Positions 27,788 to 37,820 of a stretch of DNA of 64,000 bases are shown piece after piece. Within the stretch, counting starts at the first letter, position 1; each line of letters starts with the position of its first letter. The notes under the pieces are model-generated. The model saw nothing but the letters and a program-made list of their open reading frames with translations, had not been told where the DNA came from and ran no database searches. The translations under genes and the position numbers were made by a program. This DNA is from Candidatus Rhodoferax bjergmarkensis (GTDB taxonomy: Bacteria > Pseudomonadota > Gammaproteobacteria > Burkholderiales > Burkholderiaceae_C), in the NCBI GenBank assembly GCA_016708345.1, contig JADJFX010000034.1, positions 1-64,000 on the forward strand, in the 5' to 3' direction.

Positions 27788-29350
27788 ATGAGCAAAACCT
27801 ACATTCTCGCCATCGACAACGGCACCCAAAGCGTGCGCGCCCTCTTGTTTGACCTGCATGGCAATCTGGTGGACAAGTCCCAGGTGGCCATCGACACCTA
27901 CCAGTCGCCCCAGCCGGGGTGGGTAGAAAACGACCCCGAGGCGTTTTGGCAATCTCTGTGCCAGGCCTGCCAGCACCTTTGGGCCAATACCAATGTGCCC
28001 AAGAGTTCGGTGGCCGGTGTGGTCATCACCACCCAGCGCGGCACCACCATTGCGCTGGACAAAAATGGCCAGCCGCTGCGCCCGGCCATGATCTGGCTGG
28101 ACCAGCGCCGCGCCGACATCACACCCAAGATGAAGTGGTGGTGGGAGGCCGCGTTCAAGCTGATCGGCATGCGTGGCACGGTCTGGCACTTTCAGAAAGA
28201 AGCCGAAGTGAACTGGATCGTTCAACACCAACCCTCCCTCTGGGCCAAAACCGACAAATACCTGCTGCTCTCAGGCTACCTCAATTACCGCTTCACCGGC
28301 CGTTTTGTCGATTCGGTCGCCTCGCAGGTGGGTTACGTTCCGTTTGACTACAAAAAGGGCTGCTGGGCGCCACGGCATGACTGGAAATGGCAGGCCATGC
28401 CCATCAAACCCAGCATGTTGCCCGAGCTGGTGCCCGCTGGCACCGTCATCGGCAAAGTGAGCACACAGGTGGCGCGCGACACCGGCATCCCCGAAGGTCT
28501 GCCGGTGATTGCCGGTGCCGCTGACAAGGCTTGTGAAGTGATTGGCGCTGGTTGCCTGACGCCCGAGATAGCCTGCCTTTCTTACGGCACCACCGCCACC
28601 ATCAACACCACCACGCCACGCTACCTGGAGGCCACGCCCTTTATTCCGCCCTACCAGGCAGCAGTGCCAAAGCACTACAACACCGAAATCCAGATCACGC
28701 GCGGCTTTTGGATGGTGAGCTGGTTCAAGGAACAATTCGGCCTGCACGAACAGCAGATTGCCAAGCAGCGCGGTGTGGCACCCGAAACCCTGTTTGACGA
28801 ACTGGTCAACGCCGTACCGCCCGGCGCACAGGGCCTGATGCTGCAGCCGTTCTGGAACCCCGGCATCAAGGTGCCCGGCCCCGAGGCCAAAGGTGCCATC
28901 ATCGGTTTTGGTGATATTCACAAGCGCGCGCACCTGTACCGCTCCATTCTGGAAGGCCTGGCTTACGCCCTGCGCGAGGCCAAGGAACGCATTGAAAAAC
29001 GTGGTGGCCAGCGCATCACCAAAGTGCGCGTGTCCGGTGGTGGCTCGCAAAGCGACGCGGCCATGCAGATCACCGCCAACATTTTCAACCTGCCCTGCGA
29101 GCGCCCGCACCTGTATGAAACCAGCGGCTTGGGCGCAGCCATTTTGGCCTCGGTCAGCCTGAAGCTGCACCCCGACTTTGCCACCGCCATCCGGGAGATG
29201 ACTCGCATCGGCCAAGTGTTCATGCCCCAACCAGAGCACGCCAAAACCTACGAAAAACTCTACCGGCGCGTTTACTGCCGCATGTACAAGCGGCTACAGC
29301 CGCTGTACAAGGACATTCAGGACATCACGGGGTATCCGCAAAAGAGCTGA
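27788..29350 (+). CDS. FGGY-family carbohydrate kinase (glycerol/xylulose kinase-like)
   Basis: 520-residue sugar or polyol kinase. The N-terminal phosphate motif is AIDNGTQSVRALLFD, followed by RPAMIWLDQRR. The FGGY signature region is GAADKACEVIGAG, and the adenosine-binding VRVSGGGSQSDAAMQITANI ends the ATPase core. It does not carry the exact GTTSSR of classical GlpK. It may act on glycerol or another small polyol. Its place behind the FAD oxidase and glpD suggests a three-step route feeding DHAP; the substrate is an inference. Confidence 0.9.
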   Translation: MSKTYILAIDNGTQSVRALLFDLHGNLVDKSQVAIDTYQSPQPGWVENDPEAFWQSLCQACQHLWANTNVPKSSVAGVVITTQRGTTIALDKNGQPLRPAMIWLDQRRADITPKMKWWWEAAFKLIGMRGTVWHFQKEAEVNWIVQHQPSLWAKTDKYLLLSGYLNYRFTGRFVDSVASQVGYVPFDYKKGCWAPRHDWKWQAMPIKPSMLPELVPAGTVIGKVSTQVARDTGIPEGLPVIAGAADKACEVIGAGCLTPEIACLSYGTTATINTTTPRYLEATPFIPPYQAAVPKHYNTEIQITRGFWMVSWFKEQFGLHEQQIAKQRGVAPETLFDELVNAVPPGAQGLMLQPFWNPGIKVPGPEAKGAIIGFGDIHKRAHLYRSILEGLAYALREAKERIEKRGGQRITKVRVSGGGSQSDAAMQITANIFNLPCERPHLYETSGLGAAILASVSLKLHPDFATAIREMTRIGQVFMPQPEHAKTYEKLYRRVYCRMYKRLQPLYKDIQDITGYPQKS

Positions 29351-29528
29351 TTCCAGTTGCGCAGACCAGTCCATCGAACCTGCTCGGTGTTACGTTCAGA
29401 GTAACGCCCTTGGCATCGGCAGATGAAGCACCGAAATGTGACAACACTGTGTCAGGCCGATGCAAACCGGCACTTGCAGCGGGCAAGTACTCTGGGGCAC
29501 ACATCTGCGGGATGTTATTCTTTCAGCC

Positions 29529-32500
29529 ATGCTCGAATCGACACACGCCAAACCCGTGCCGCCCCTCAGTCCGACATGGCGCGACCGCATTATTTTGCTC
29601 ATTGTGCTGGCTGCTGGCACAGCGCTGACTCTGCTGGCAGGCAGCAGCCTGCAGCAAGCCGAAGTGCTGCGCACAAAAGAGCGGCAAAGTACCGCTACGC
29701 ATGCTGTGGTCAGCGTCTTCAATCTGGAGCTCGCACGCACCACGGAAGCCGTTCGCAATGCCGCTCTGATGCTCGAAACCAACCCGCAGCTTACGCGCGA
29801 GCAATTCAACCGCTACATGCAAAAAATGGTGGAAAGCCAGCTCAGCGTCAACCTGATGGAATGGCAGCCCATCGTGCCAGCCAGCCAACTGGCACAATTT
29901 GAGGCAAATGCCCAGACAGCTGGACTGACCAACTTTCGGGTCGTTCAACCTGATGCAAGCGGTACAGGTTGGGAACCGGTGCACGGACGCGATGAATACG
30001 TCCCGGTGCTTTTTGCTTGGCCCCAAAGCTACCGAACCGAAGGGCTGGACATGAGCTTCAGCCCCCAGCGCATGGCGTCCAAGCTGCAGTCGCGCGCCGT
30101 CGCTCAGCCGGTGGCCTCCGGTACTTTTGAGTTCATGAAAGAGGGGGCTGTCAAGTCCGGCTCAATGGCCATGGCCATTTCGACCGCGGTGTTCGGTGCC
30201 GACCAGATCGCCAGGGGCTACCTGGCTGCCGTGGTCGACTTGGCCACCCTGTTTCAGCAGGCCACACGCCTGGCCGACATGGCCAAGTTTGATCTACTTG
30301 TTTTTGACTCGACCACACCCGAGGCCGCGCCGGTGTATGTCTGGCGCGGAGCCGATTCCGATTTGACGCAACTGGGCACCTCACTGAACTTGGCTACCGC
30401 CAACGATCCTGGCGAAAAGGTGAAATTCGCGCATCAGGCCTGGAAGCTGGTTCTGCATCCGCGCCCCGCGTTTTATGCCCAGGAGCAACAAAACGGCTCG
30501 CGACTGGCTTTTGCGGCCGGCATGGGCATGACGCTCATGCTCATGCTGGTTATATTCAGGTTGCAAATCAGCCGTCGAAACATGGAGCGCGCCGAGTCTG
30601 TCGCAAGCGCGGCCGGGTTGGCACTGGAAGAAGCGCAGCGAATTGCCCACGTGGGCAGCTGGCAGATGGATGTAACAGGGCAGCAGGTTGTCTGGTCGGA
30701 CGAGTTGTACCGCATTCACGGCTTGCCTCCCGGTTCTGCGGTGCCGGTTTTTACGGAGGCTGCCAAGTTGCTCACTGCCGAGAGCTGGGAACGAGTGAGT
30801 GCCGCAGTAGCGCGCGCGTTGGAGTCTGGCACACCCTATCAACTTGAGTTGGAAACAGTCAAGCCCGATGGCAGCCACGGGTGGGTGCTGGCGCACGGCG
30901 AACCGGTGCGTGATGCGAGCGGTGCCATGCGTGCACTGCGCGGCACAGCGACCGATGTGACCGAGCGCAAGCTGGCAGCAGACGCGTTGCGCACCAGCGA
31001 AGAGAACCTCTCCATCACCCTGAACTCCATCGGCGACGCCGTCATCGCCACTGATCCGGCCGGGTGCATAACCCGCATGAACCCCACGGCGGAACGACTC
31101 ACCGGCTGGACCCTGTCCGACGCCATTGACCGCCCCCTGGCCGAGGTGTTTCGCATTGTCAATGCCACCACCCGCGAAACCGTGGCTGACCCGGTGCAAT
31201 TGGTGATGGCGCAGGGGCAGGTGGTGGGCCTGGCCAACCATACTGTCTTGTTGGCCAAAGATGGACGGGAATACCAAATTTCCGACAGCGCCGCTCCTAT
31301 CCGCAACGCTGCCGGAGCGATTGTTGGCGTGGTGCTGGTGTTCAGTGATGTCACCGAGAAGTACCAGATTGACACCGCACTGCACGACAGCGAGCTGCGT
31401 TTTCGCAGCTACTTTGAGCTTCCGCTGGTCGGGATTGCCATCACCTCGCTGGAAAAGGGTTGGCTGGACGTCAATCAACGCTTATGCGACCTGCTCGCTT
31501 ACCCGCGTGAGGAACTGATGGCGCTGACGTGGCCTGACATCACCTATCCGGACGATCTGGCCGGCGATTTAACAGAGTACGAACGGGTACTGACCGGACA
31601 GACCAATGGCTATTCACTTGACAAGCGCTTTGTCCGCAAAGACGGCGTGGTGATTTATGCCTCGATTGCCGTAAGCTGCGTGCGCAAGAGCGACGGCTCA
31701 CCTGACTACTTTGTGGCACTGGTGCAGGATATCGACGCACGCAAGCGCGCCGAGCAGGCCCTCATCGAAAGCGAAGAGCGCTGGAAATTCGCCATCGAAG
31801 GGGCAGGCGACGGCCTGTGGGACTGGAATGTCCAAACGGGCGTTGCCTTCTACTCGCCGCGCTACAAGGCAATGTACGGCTATGTCGATGCCGACTTTGG
31901 CACCACCTCGGACGAATGGAGCAGCCGCATCCACCCCGAAGATGCCCCCGGCGTGTTTGCGGCGCTTCAGCCCTATATGGAGGGCAAGCCAGGCTCGGCC
32001 AGTGTCGAGTTCCGCATGCTGTGCAAAGACGGCAGCTGGAAATGGACGCTGGGCCGCGGTATCGTGGTCAGCCGCGATACCAATGGCAAACCCTTGCGCA
32101 TGATCGGCACCAATGCCGATATCAGTGAGCGCAAGCAAAACGAGAAGATCCTGCAGCAATCCCTCAAAGACAAGCAAGCCTTGCTGATGGAAGTACACCA
32201 CCGGGTCAAAAACAACCTGCAAGTGATCTCCAGCCTGCTGCGCTTGGAAACCCGGCGCAGCACCCAAGCCGAAACCAAAACAGTGCTCACCGACATGCAA
32301 GGCCGCATCCGCTCTATGGCAGTTTTGCACGAGTCGCTCTACCGGTCCGGCACTTTTGCGTCGGTGGACTTGGGAAGTTATCTCAGGCAACTCGCCTCCC
32401 AAGCCTTCAGGGCCCAACAGTCTGGCCATAACAACACTGTTCGACTTGCGCTTGACCTGGCGTCGGTATCGGTAGGCATGGACCAAGCCATTCCCTGTGG

Positions 32501-32828
32501 CTTGCTGGTCAATGAGTTGATCTCCAACTGCCTTAAACACGGTTTTCCGCAGGAATGCATAGGTGAGGTGAAAATTTCGTTACAACCCGCCAAGCCTGAA
32601 AGCTCGCAAGCCGATGCCCTTTGGCGCTTGTGCGTCAGCGACAACGGTGTGGGCCTGTCCCCCGACTTCGAGGTCAAACGCAAGACCTCGCTCGGTCTTC
32701 AACTGGTCGTTGACCTGAGCCACCAGATTGGCGGCACCTTGGCGATTGAGTCACGCCCCGGTGAGGGATCTGAATTTGCCGTGACTTTCAAGGCAATGGA
32801 ACCTGTGGCGCTGGTTGTACCCACATGA
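29529..32828 (+). CDS. Membrane sensor histidine kinase with CHASE, PAS repeats and HisKA_2
   Basis: About 1,099 residues from the ATG at 29529; a start at 29460 is less likely. A TM helix (about 20-40) and a second one (about 335-355) bracket a periplasmic CHASE domain. Four PAS/PAC units follow, including VSWSD-type WQMDVTGQQVVWSDELYRIHG, SITLNSIGDAVIATDPAGCI, FRSYFELPLVGIAITSLEKG and WKFAIEGAGDGLWDWNVQTG. The kinase core is HisKA_2 (LMEVHHRVKNNLQVISSLLR) with HATPase_c ending SLGLQLVVDLSHQIGGTL. There is no receiver domain; the partner regulator is not adjacent. Confidence 0.92.
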   Translation: MLESTHAKPVPPLSPTWRDRIILLIVLAAGTALTLLAGSSLQQAEVLRTKERQSTATHAVVSVFNLELARTTEAVRNAALMLETNPQLTREQFNRYMQKMVESQLSVNLMEWQPIVPASQLAQFEANAQTAGLTNFRVVQPDASGTGWEPVHGRDEYVPVLFAWPQSYRTEGLDMSFSPQRMASKLQSRAVAQPVASGTFEFMKEGAVKSGSMAMAISTAVFGADQIARGYLAAVVDLATLFQQATRLADMAKFDLLVFDSTTPEAAPVYVWRGADSDLTQLGTSLNLATANDPGEKVKFAHQAWKLVLHPRPAFYAQEQQNGSRLAFAAGMGMTLMLMLVIFRLQISRRNMERAESVASAAGLALEEAQRIAHVGSWQMDVTGQQVVWSDELYRIHGLPPGSAVPVFTEAAKLLTAESWERVSAAVARALESGTPYQLELETVKPDGSHGWVLAHGEPVRDASGAMRALRGTATDVTERKLAADALRTSEENLSITLNSIGDAVIATDPAGCITRMNPTAERLTGWTLSDAIDRPLAEVFRIVNATTRETVADPVQLVMAQGQVVGLANHTVLLAKDGREYQISDSAAPIRNAAGAIVGVVLVFSDVTEKYQIDTALHDSELRFRSYFELPLVGIAITSLEKGWLDVNQRLCDLLAYPREELMALTWPDITYPDDLAGDLTEYERVLTGQTNGYSLDKRFVRKDGVVIYASIAVSCVRKSDGSPDYFVALVQDIDARKRAEQALIESEERWKFAIEGAGDGLWDWNVQTGVAFYSPRYKAMYGYVDADFGTTSDEWSSRIHPEDAPGVFAALQPYMEGKPGSASVEFRMLCKDGSWKWTLGRGIVVSRDTNGKPLRMIGTNADISERKQNEKILQQSLKDKQALLMEVHHRVKNNLQVISSLLRLETRRSTQAETKTVLTDMQGRIRSMAVLHESLYRSGTFASVDLGSYLRQLASQAFRAQQSGHNNTVRLALDLASVSVGMDQAIPCGLLVNELISNCLKHGFPQECIGEVKISLQPAKPESSQADALWRLCVSDNGVGLSPDFEVKRKTSLGLQLVVDLSHQIGGTLAIESRPGEGSEFAVTFKAMEPVALVVPT

Positions 32829-32856
32829 GGCTCGGCAACGCCATCTGCACCGTGAA

Positions 32857-33984
32857 TCAAAGCACCTTATCCAGCGCCGCCGCTAGGTGCGCGACGGTGC
32901 GCTCCACGTTGTGCAGCTTGTCCAGGCCAAACAAACCGATGCGAAAGGTCATGAAATCTGCTGGTTCGTCACACTGCAGCGGCACGCCGCCGGCAGTTTG
33001 CAAGCCATGGCCGATAAACTTTTTGGCAGTGTGGATGTCAGGGTCTTCGGTGTAGCTCACCACCACGCCCGGTGCCTTGAAACCATCAGCCGCCACGCTC
33101 TTGATACCGCGGCTTTCCAGCAAGGCGCGCACGCGCTCACCCAGCTCAAGCTGCTCGTCACGCACCTTCTCGAACCCGTAGGCGCGGGTTTCCTGCATCA
33201 CATCGCGCAAGGTGGTCAGTGCATCGGTGGGCATGGTGGCGTGGTACATGTGGCCGCCGTTTTCATAAGCTTGCATGATCTGCAGCCACTTCTTCAGGTC
33301 AGCTGCAAAGCTCGTGCTGGTGGTGGCTTCCATCGCGGCTCTGGCGCGCTCGCTGAGCATGACCATGGCGCAGCAGGGTGAGCCACTCCAGCCTTTTTGC
33401 GGGGCGCTGATGAGCACATCCACCCCCGTTGCCTCCATATTGACCCACACTGTCCCTGAAGCAATGCAGTCCAGCACCATCAGACCACCCACCTCGTGAA
33501 CGGCATCGGCCACGGCGCGAATGTAGTCGTCTGGCAGCATCATGCCGGAGGCTGTTTCCACATGCGGAGCGAACACCATGTCGGGCTTTTTGTCGCGAAT
33601 GGCGGCCACCACTTCTTGCACAGGCGCGGGCGTCCAGGGTGACTGCTTGCTGGCGTCAACCCGGCGCGCCTTGAGCACGGTGGATTCAAGCGGAATCTGG
33701 CCCATGTCAAAAATTTGCGTCCAGCGGAAGCTGAACCAGCCATTGCGAATGACCAGCGTTTTTTTGCCGGTAGCAAACTGTCGCGCCACCGCCTCCATGC
33801 CAAAGGTGCCACTGCCCGGAACGATGATGGCTGCTTTGGCGTGGTAGACCTCTTTCAAAATGCTTGAAATGTCCTTCATCACGCCCTGAAAGCGCTTGGA
33901 CATGTGGTTGAGTGCACGGTCGGTGTAAACGACCGAAAATTCCAGCAACCCTTCAGGGTCGATCTGAGGCAAAAGACTAGGCAT
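32857..33984 (-). CDS. Class V aminotransferase (alanine/serine-glyoxylate type)
   Basis: PLP-dependent enzyme, about 375 residues from MPSLLPQIDPEGLLEFSVVY. IIVPGSGTFGMEAVARQF binds the cofactor phosphate, VLDCIASGTVWVNMEATGVD contains the PLP-ring Asp, and the Schiff-base lysine is in LISAPQKGWSGSP. FKAPGVVVSYTED and TFRIGLFGLDKLHNV complete the fold. It is related to serine-glyoxylate and alanine-glyoxylate transaminases; which amino donor is used cannot be told. It is convergent with the sensor kinase gene. Confidence 0.9.
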   Translation of the reverse strand: MPSLLPQIDPEGLLEFSVVYTDRALNHMSKRFQGVMKDISSILKEVYHAKAAIIVPGSGTFGMEAVARQFATGKKTLVIRNGWFSFRWTQIFDMGQIPLESTVLKARRVDASKQSPWTPAPVQEVVAAIRDKKPDMVFAPHVETASGMMLPDDYIRAVADAVHEVGGLMVLDCIASGTVWVNMEATGVDVLISAPQKGWSGSPCCAMVMLSERARAAMEATTSTSFAADLKKWLQIMQAYENGGHMYHATMPTDALTTLRDVMQETRAYGFEKVRDEQLELGERVRALLESRGIKSVAADGFKAPGVVVSYTEDPDIHTAKKFIGHGLQTAGGVPLQCDEPADFMTFRIGLFGLDKLHNVERTVAHLAAALDKVL

Positions 33985-34033
33985 AAGGGGACTCTCCTGG
34001 CGCGCCGAGCGCAATGTCAAATTTTGGGTGGAT

Positions 34034-34558
34034 TCAGAACTGCAGCGCGTCGCCGACAAGACCCATTTCAGAGTTGCTCATCAAAGCGTCCATGTTCATC
34101 ACAATCAGCATGCGCTCACCGAGGTGGGCGAGACCGGTGATAAAGCGGGAATCAATTGAGGTCTCGAACTGGGGTGCTGACTTGATTGATTGGGTGGTCA
34201 AGGTCACGACATCTGATACAGCATCCACCACCGCACCGAGCACCGTACCCCGAATGTTCAGGATGATGACAACAGTGAACTCGTCGTAATTGACGGTGTC
34301 AATATTAAGCTTGATGCGCAAATCAACAATCGGCACGATGACACCGCGCAAATTGATTACGCCCTTGATGAAAGACGGCGCATTCACCATGCGGGTGGGT
34401 TCTTCATAGGAACGAATTTCCTGCACACGCAAAATGTCTATGGCGTATTCTTCACCGCCGAGTCTCAAAGTGAGGTATTGACCGCCATGGTTCACACTGT
34501 TGTTGGCATTAGCGCCTGTTTGAAAGGCATTTGTGGGATTGTTTTGCATCTTTTCCAT
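34034..34558 (-). CDS. cheW: CheW-like chemotaxis coupling protein
   Basis: About 174 residues from the ATG at 34558. The CheW domain follows an Asn-rich leader: GGQYLTLRLGGEEYAIDILR, VQEIRSYEEPTRMVNAPSFI, KGVINLRGVIVPIVDLR, then GAVVDAVSDVVTL. CheW couples chemoreceptors to CheA. No cheA or receptor gene is adjacent, so this is an orphan copy. It is upstream of the aminotransferase gene on the same strand. Confidence 0.93.
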   Translation of the reverse strand: MEKMQNNPTNAFQTGANANNSVNHGGQYLTLRLGGEEYAIDILRVQEIRSYEEPTRMVNAPSFIKGVINLRGVIVPIVDLRIKLNIDTVNYDEFTVVIILNIRGTVLGAVVDAVSDVVTLTTQSIKSAPQFETSIDSRFITGLAHLGERMLIVMNMDALMSNSEMGLVGDALQF

Positions 34559-34693
34559 GACTGCGATTCCTTTGCTGCGCAAGTTGGTTGACCGATGATA
34601 CACGTGCAAAAGGGCTGCTTTGGGTACAAACTGACAGGGGTACAACATGGCACAACCTGAATGGGTTGCTGCGTCAACCCTTCCCAAAGGCCG

Positions 34694-35896
34694 CTATTGC
34701 GCACGCAGCGCCGCCACCGGGTCGAGTCTGGCGGCGCTGCGGGCGGGCAGCACCCCGGCCAGCAGCCCAATCGCCACCGCAACGGCTTCAGCCAGCACCA
34801 CATAGGTCAGGGGGGTGTGTACCGGCAGCGCTGGCACCGCCAGATGAATCAGCTGCGCCAGCCCCATGCCCATCAGCAGGCCCATGACCCCGCCCAGCGC
34901 AGACAGGGCCACTGCCTCGCCCAAGAACAGCCCCAAAATCGTTCGCCGGGGAGCGCCCAGCGCTACCAGCAATCCAATCTCGCCCGTGCGTTCGGTCACG
35001 GCAATGGTCATGATGGTGACAATGCCCACGCCGCCCACCAGCAGCGAGATGCTGCCCAGCGCGCCGACGGCCATGGTCAAAATATCCAGAATGTTGGAAA
35101 GCGTGCGCAGCATGTCTTCCTGGGTGGTGATGGTGAAGTCTTCGCGGCCATGGCGTGCCAGCAAACTGGCCTTGACGGCACTGACAATGCGCGCCGAAGG
35201 AACGCCCTCCTCGTACGCCACGTCAATCTTCATCATGCCGTCGCGGTTGTAAAGCTCCATTGCCCGCGCCGTCGGTATGTAGGCGGCGTCGTCCAGGTCA
35301 ACGCCCAGAAACTGGCCCTTGGCCTCCAGCACGCCGATCACGCGAAACTGCAAATTACCCACCCGCACGCGCGCGCCCAGCGGGTTGTCGCTGCCAAACA
35401 GTTCAGCCTTCAGTTTGGAACCCAGCACCACAAAAGCACGGGCGTTTTCCAGGTTTTCATCCGGCAGGAACTGGCCGGTTTTGACCTTGATGCTGTACAC
35501 CTTGAGCATGTCGGCACCCACACCGTTCACCGTAGTGCGGCGCAGGCGGCCATTGGCGCTGACCTCGCTGTTGCCCCACACCGTGGCGGTCATCCCCGTC
35601 ACATGGGGCAGCTGACCCAGGGCGCGGGCGTCGTCCAGGCTCAAGGGCCGCACGGAGCTGGGAATGCCCGTGGGCGCAGGGCCAGAGGTCTTGACCTTGC
35701 CCGGCGAGATGCTGGCAATGTTGGTACCAAACTGGGTGAACTCGGCCAGCACAAAGCGGTGGATGCCCTCGCCAATCGAGGTCAGCAAAATCACAGCGGC
35801 AATGCCCACCGCAATACCGAGCAGCGTGAGCACGCTGCGCAGCCGGTGCGCGGTGATGGCGCGTAGCGCGAGCCTGGTGGCGTCGGTGAACAGCAT
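34694..35896 (-). CDS. ABC transporter permease, MacB/FtsX type (second copy)
   Basis: 400 residues: one N-terminal TM (HRLRSVLTLLGIAVGIAAVI), a periplasmic MacB_PCD domain (about 45-245), then three C-terminal TM segments of the FtsX domain (ISLLVGGVGIVTIMTIAVTE and the ERTGEIGLLVALGAPRRTIL coupling motif). It is last in a four-gene export operon. It has the same architecture as the upstream permease but diverged sequence, so the pair could form a heterodimer. Confidence 0.9.
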   Translation of the reverse strand: MLFTDATRLALRAITAHRLRSVLTLLGIAVGIAAVILLTSIGEGIHRFVLAEFTQFGTNIASISPGKVKTSGPAPTGIPSSVRPLSLDDARALGQLPHVTGMTATVWGNSEVSANGRLRRTTVNGVGADMLKVYSIKVKTGQFLPDENLENARAFVVLGSKLKAELFGSDNPLGARVRVGNLQFRVIGVLEAKGQFLGVDLDDAAYIPTARAMELYNRDGMMKIDVAYEEGVPSARIVSAVKASLLARHGREDFTITTQEDMLRTLSNILDILTMAVGALGSISLLVGGVGIVTIMTIAVTERTGEIGLLVALGAPRRTILGLFLGEAVALSALGGVMGLLMGMGLAQLIHLAVPALPVHTPLTYVVLAEAVAVAIGLLAGVLPARSAARLDPVAALRAQ

Positions 35897-35922
35897 GGTC
35901 TTAGCGCTTGTTCAAAGTTTGA

Positions 35923-37131
35923 TCAACGCTTGGAAAGGGCCTGCACCGGGTCCAGCGCAGCTGCACGGCGCGCGGGCAACACGCCAAACAAGATGCCGGT
36001 GACCAGGGCGGTGCCCAGCCCGGCCATCACGGCCCAATCCGGCGGAAACGCCGGAAACGTGGGGTACAGCTGCCGGATGATGGCTGCGCCCAGATGCCCC
36101 AGCCCAAAGCCCACCACGGCCCCGGCCAGCGACAGCATCGTGGCCTCGGTCAAAAACACCCATCGAATGGTGCCGCCCGTGGCCCCCAGTGCCTTGAGCA
36201 AGCCGATTTCAGCGGTGCGCTGGGTCACCGACACCAGCATCACATTCATCACCAAAATGCCAGCCACCGCAAGACTGATGGCGGCAATACCGGCCACGCC
36301 CAGGGTCAAGGTACTGAGCAGGCGGTCAAAGGTGGCCAGCACCGCATCTTGCGTGATGACGGTCACGTCTTGCTCGCCCTCGTGGCGCAGCTTGATGATG
36401 TCTGCCACCTGCACCTTGGCGGCTTCCAGCGCCTCGCGGCTTTGGGCTTCCACCAAAATTCGAAACAGGGTGTTGCTGTTGAACATGGCCTGCGCCAGCG
36501 CCACCGGCACGATGACCAATTCGTCGGTATTCATCCCCAAGCCCTGGCCAGTGCTCCCCAGCACGCCAACTATGCGAAAACGCCGGTCACCAATGCGCAC
36601 CAGCTGGCCCAGCGAGGGCGCGGCACCAAACATTTCTTCGCGCACTTTGGCACCTATCACTGCCTCTTGAGCACCACGTCGCCAGTCGCCCTGCGACAGA
36701 AAACGCCCCTGCGCCAAAGTCAGGTTACGAATTGGCTGGTACTGGGCAGTGGTGCCCAGCACCATCACTTCGCGCAGCTTGCCACCCACGCTGATCTCCG
36801 AAGTGCCAACCGCCGCCGGGGCCACCCGGTTGACGGTGCTGGCACGCTCTAGCGCCTGAGCATCGTCAATCGTCAGATCACGCGGTGTGTTGGTGATGGC
36901 GTTACCCGGGCTGAAGCCGCCAGTCTGCGAGCGACCGGGCAGCACAATGACCAGGTTGCTGCCCAAGGCCGAAAACTCACTCATCACATAACGGCGCGCG
37001 CCATCTCCCAGAGCCGTGAGCACCACCACGGCGGCCACGCCAATGGCCATGGCCAAGACCAGCAGCGAAGCCCGCAGCGGATTGCCGGAGGCTGCCATGC
37101 GGGCGAAGCGAATCAGGTCGGGGCTGCGCAT
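35923..37131 (-). CDS. ABC transporter permease, MacB/FtsX type (first copy)
   Basis: 402 residues: TM1 near residues 20-40 (GNPLRASLLVLAMAIGVAAV), a periplasmic MacB_PCD domain, and three C-terminal TM segments with RTAEIGLLKALGATGGTIRW. Its start overlaps the ATPase gene by 19 bp. It belongs to the mechanotransmission class of ABC exporters that work from the inner membrane with a MacA-type adaptor. Confidence 0.9.
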   Translation of the reverse strand: MRSPDLIRFARMAASGNPLRASLLVLAMAIGVAAVVVLTALGDGARRYVMSEFSALGSNLVIVLPGRSQTGGFSPGNAITNTPRDLTIDDAQALERASTVNRVAPAAVGTSEISVGGKLREVMVLGTTAQYQPIRNLTLAQGRFLSQGDWRRGAQEAVIGAKVREEMFGAAPSLGQLVRIGDRRFRIVGVLGSTGQGLGMNTDELVIVPVALAQAMFNSNTLFRILVEAQSREALEAAKVQVADIIKLRHEGEQDVTVITQDAVLATFDRLLSTLTLGVAGIAAISLAVAGILVMNVMLVSVTQRTAEIGLLKALGATGGTIRWVFLTEATMLSLAGAVVGFGLGHLGAAIIRQLYPTFPAFPPDWAVMAGLGTALVTGILFGVLPARRAAALDPVQALSKR

Positions 37132-37820
37132 GGTGCTTGGGCGGAGTCACTTTTGAGGCCGCCATCTTCCATCAGCAACTGGCGCCTTGCGCGCGCTCCC
37201 ATGTTGCCATCGTGCGTGACCACAATCAGCGTTACACCACGGCTGTTGAGTTCTTCCAGCAAACGCACCACCTCTTCGCCGGTGCTGCGGTCCAGATTGC
37301 CGGTGGGTTCGTCAGCCAAAATCACCGCCGGCTGCATGATGGTGGCGCGGGCAATGGCCACGCGCTGGCGCTGGCCGCCCGAGAGCTCATCCGGGCGGTG
37401 ATCGGCCCGGTTTACCAGCCCGTAGTCCTTGAGGGCCTGTGCCACCCGCGCCGCCCGCTGGGCCGGCGCAATGCCGGCCAGCATCATCGGCAAAGCAATG
37501 TTTTCTGCGGCGCTCAGGCGCGGCACCAGGTGAAAGCTCTGAAACACAAAACCAATGCGCTCGCTGCGCACACGCGCTTGCTCGTCGGGCAACAAGGTGG
37601 TCACATCGCGCCCTTCCAGCCGGTAAGTGCCGACGTTGGGCCGGTCCAGCAGTCCGAGCAGGTTAAGCAGTGTCGATTTGCCCGAGCCCGAAGGCCCCAT
37701 CACCGCCACATACTCGCCCGCTGAAATCGTGAGGTCAAGGTTGCGCAAGGCATGCACCTCGCTGTCACCCAGGTGAAAAACACGCTCAATGCCGCAAAGC
37801 TCAATCTGGGCCGCGCTCAT
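37113..37820 (-). CDS. ABC transporter ATP-binding protein (MacB/LolD type)
   Basis: 235 residues. Walker A is GPSGSGKST, the Q-loop is FVFQSFHLVPRLSA, the signature is LSGGQRQRVAIARA, and Walker B is VILADEPTGNLD. It is most like the LolD/MacB-type ATPases that partner FtsX-like permeases. It overlaps the adaptor gene by 4 bp upstream and the permease gene downstream. Confidence 0.95.
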   Translation of the reverse strand: MSAAQIELCGIERVFHLGDSEVHALRNLDLTISAGEYVAVMGPSGSGKSTLLNLLGLLDRPNVGTYRLEGRDVTTLLPDEQARVRSERIGFVFQSFHLVPRLSAAENIALPMMLAGIAPAQRAARVAQALKDYGLVNRADHRPDELSGGQRQRVAIARATIMQPAVILADEPTGNLDRSTGEEVVRLLEELNSRGVTLIVVTHDGNMGARARRQLLMEDGGLKSDSAQAPCAAPT

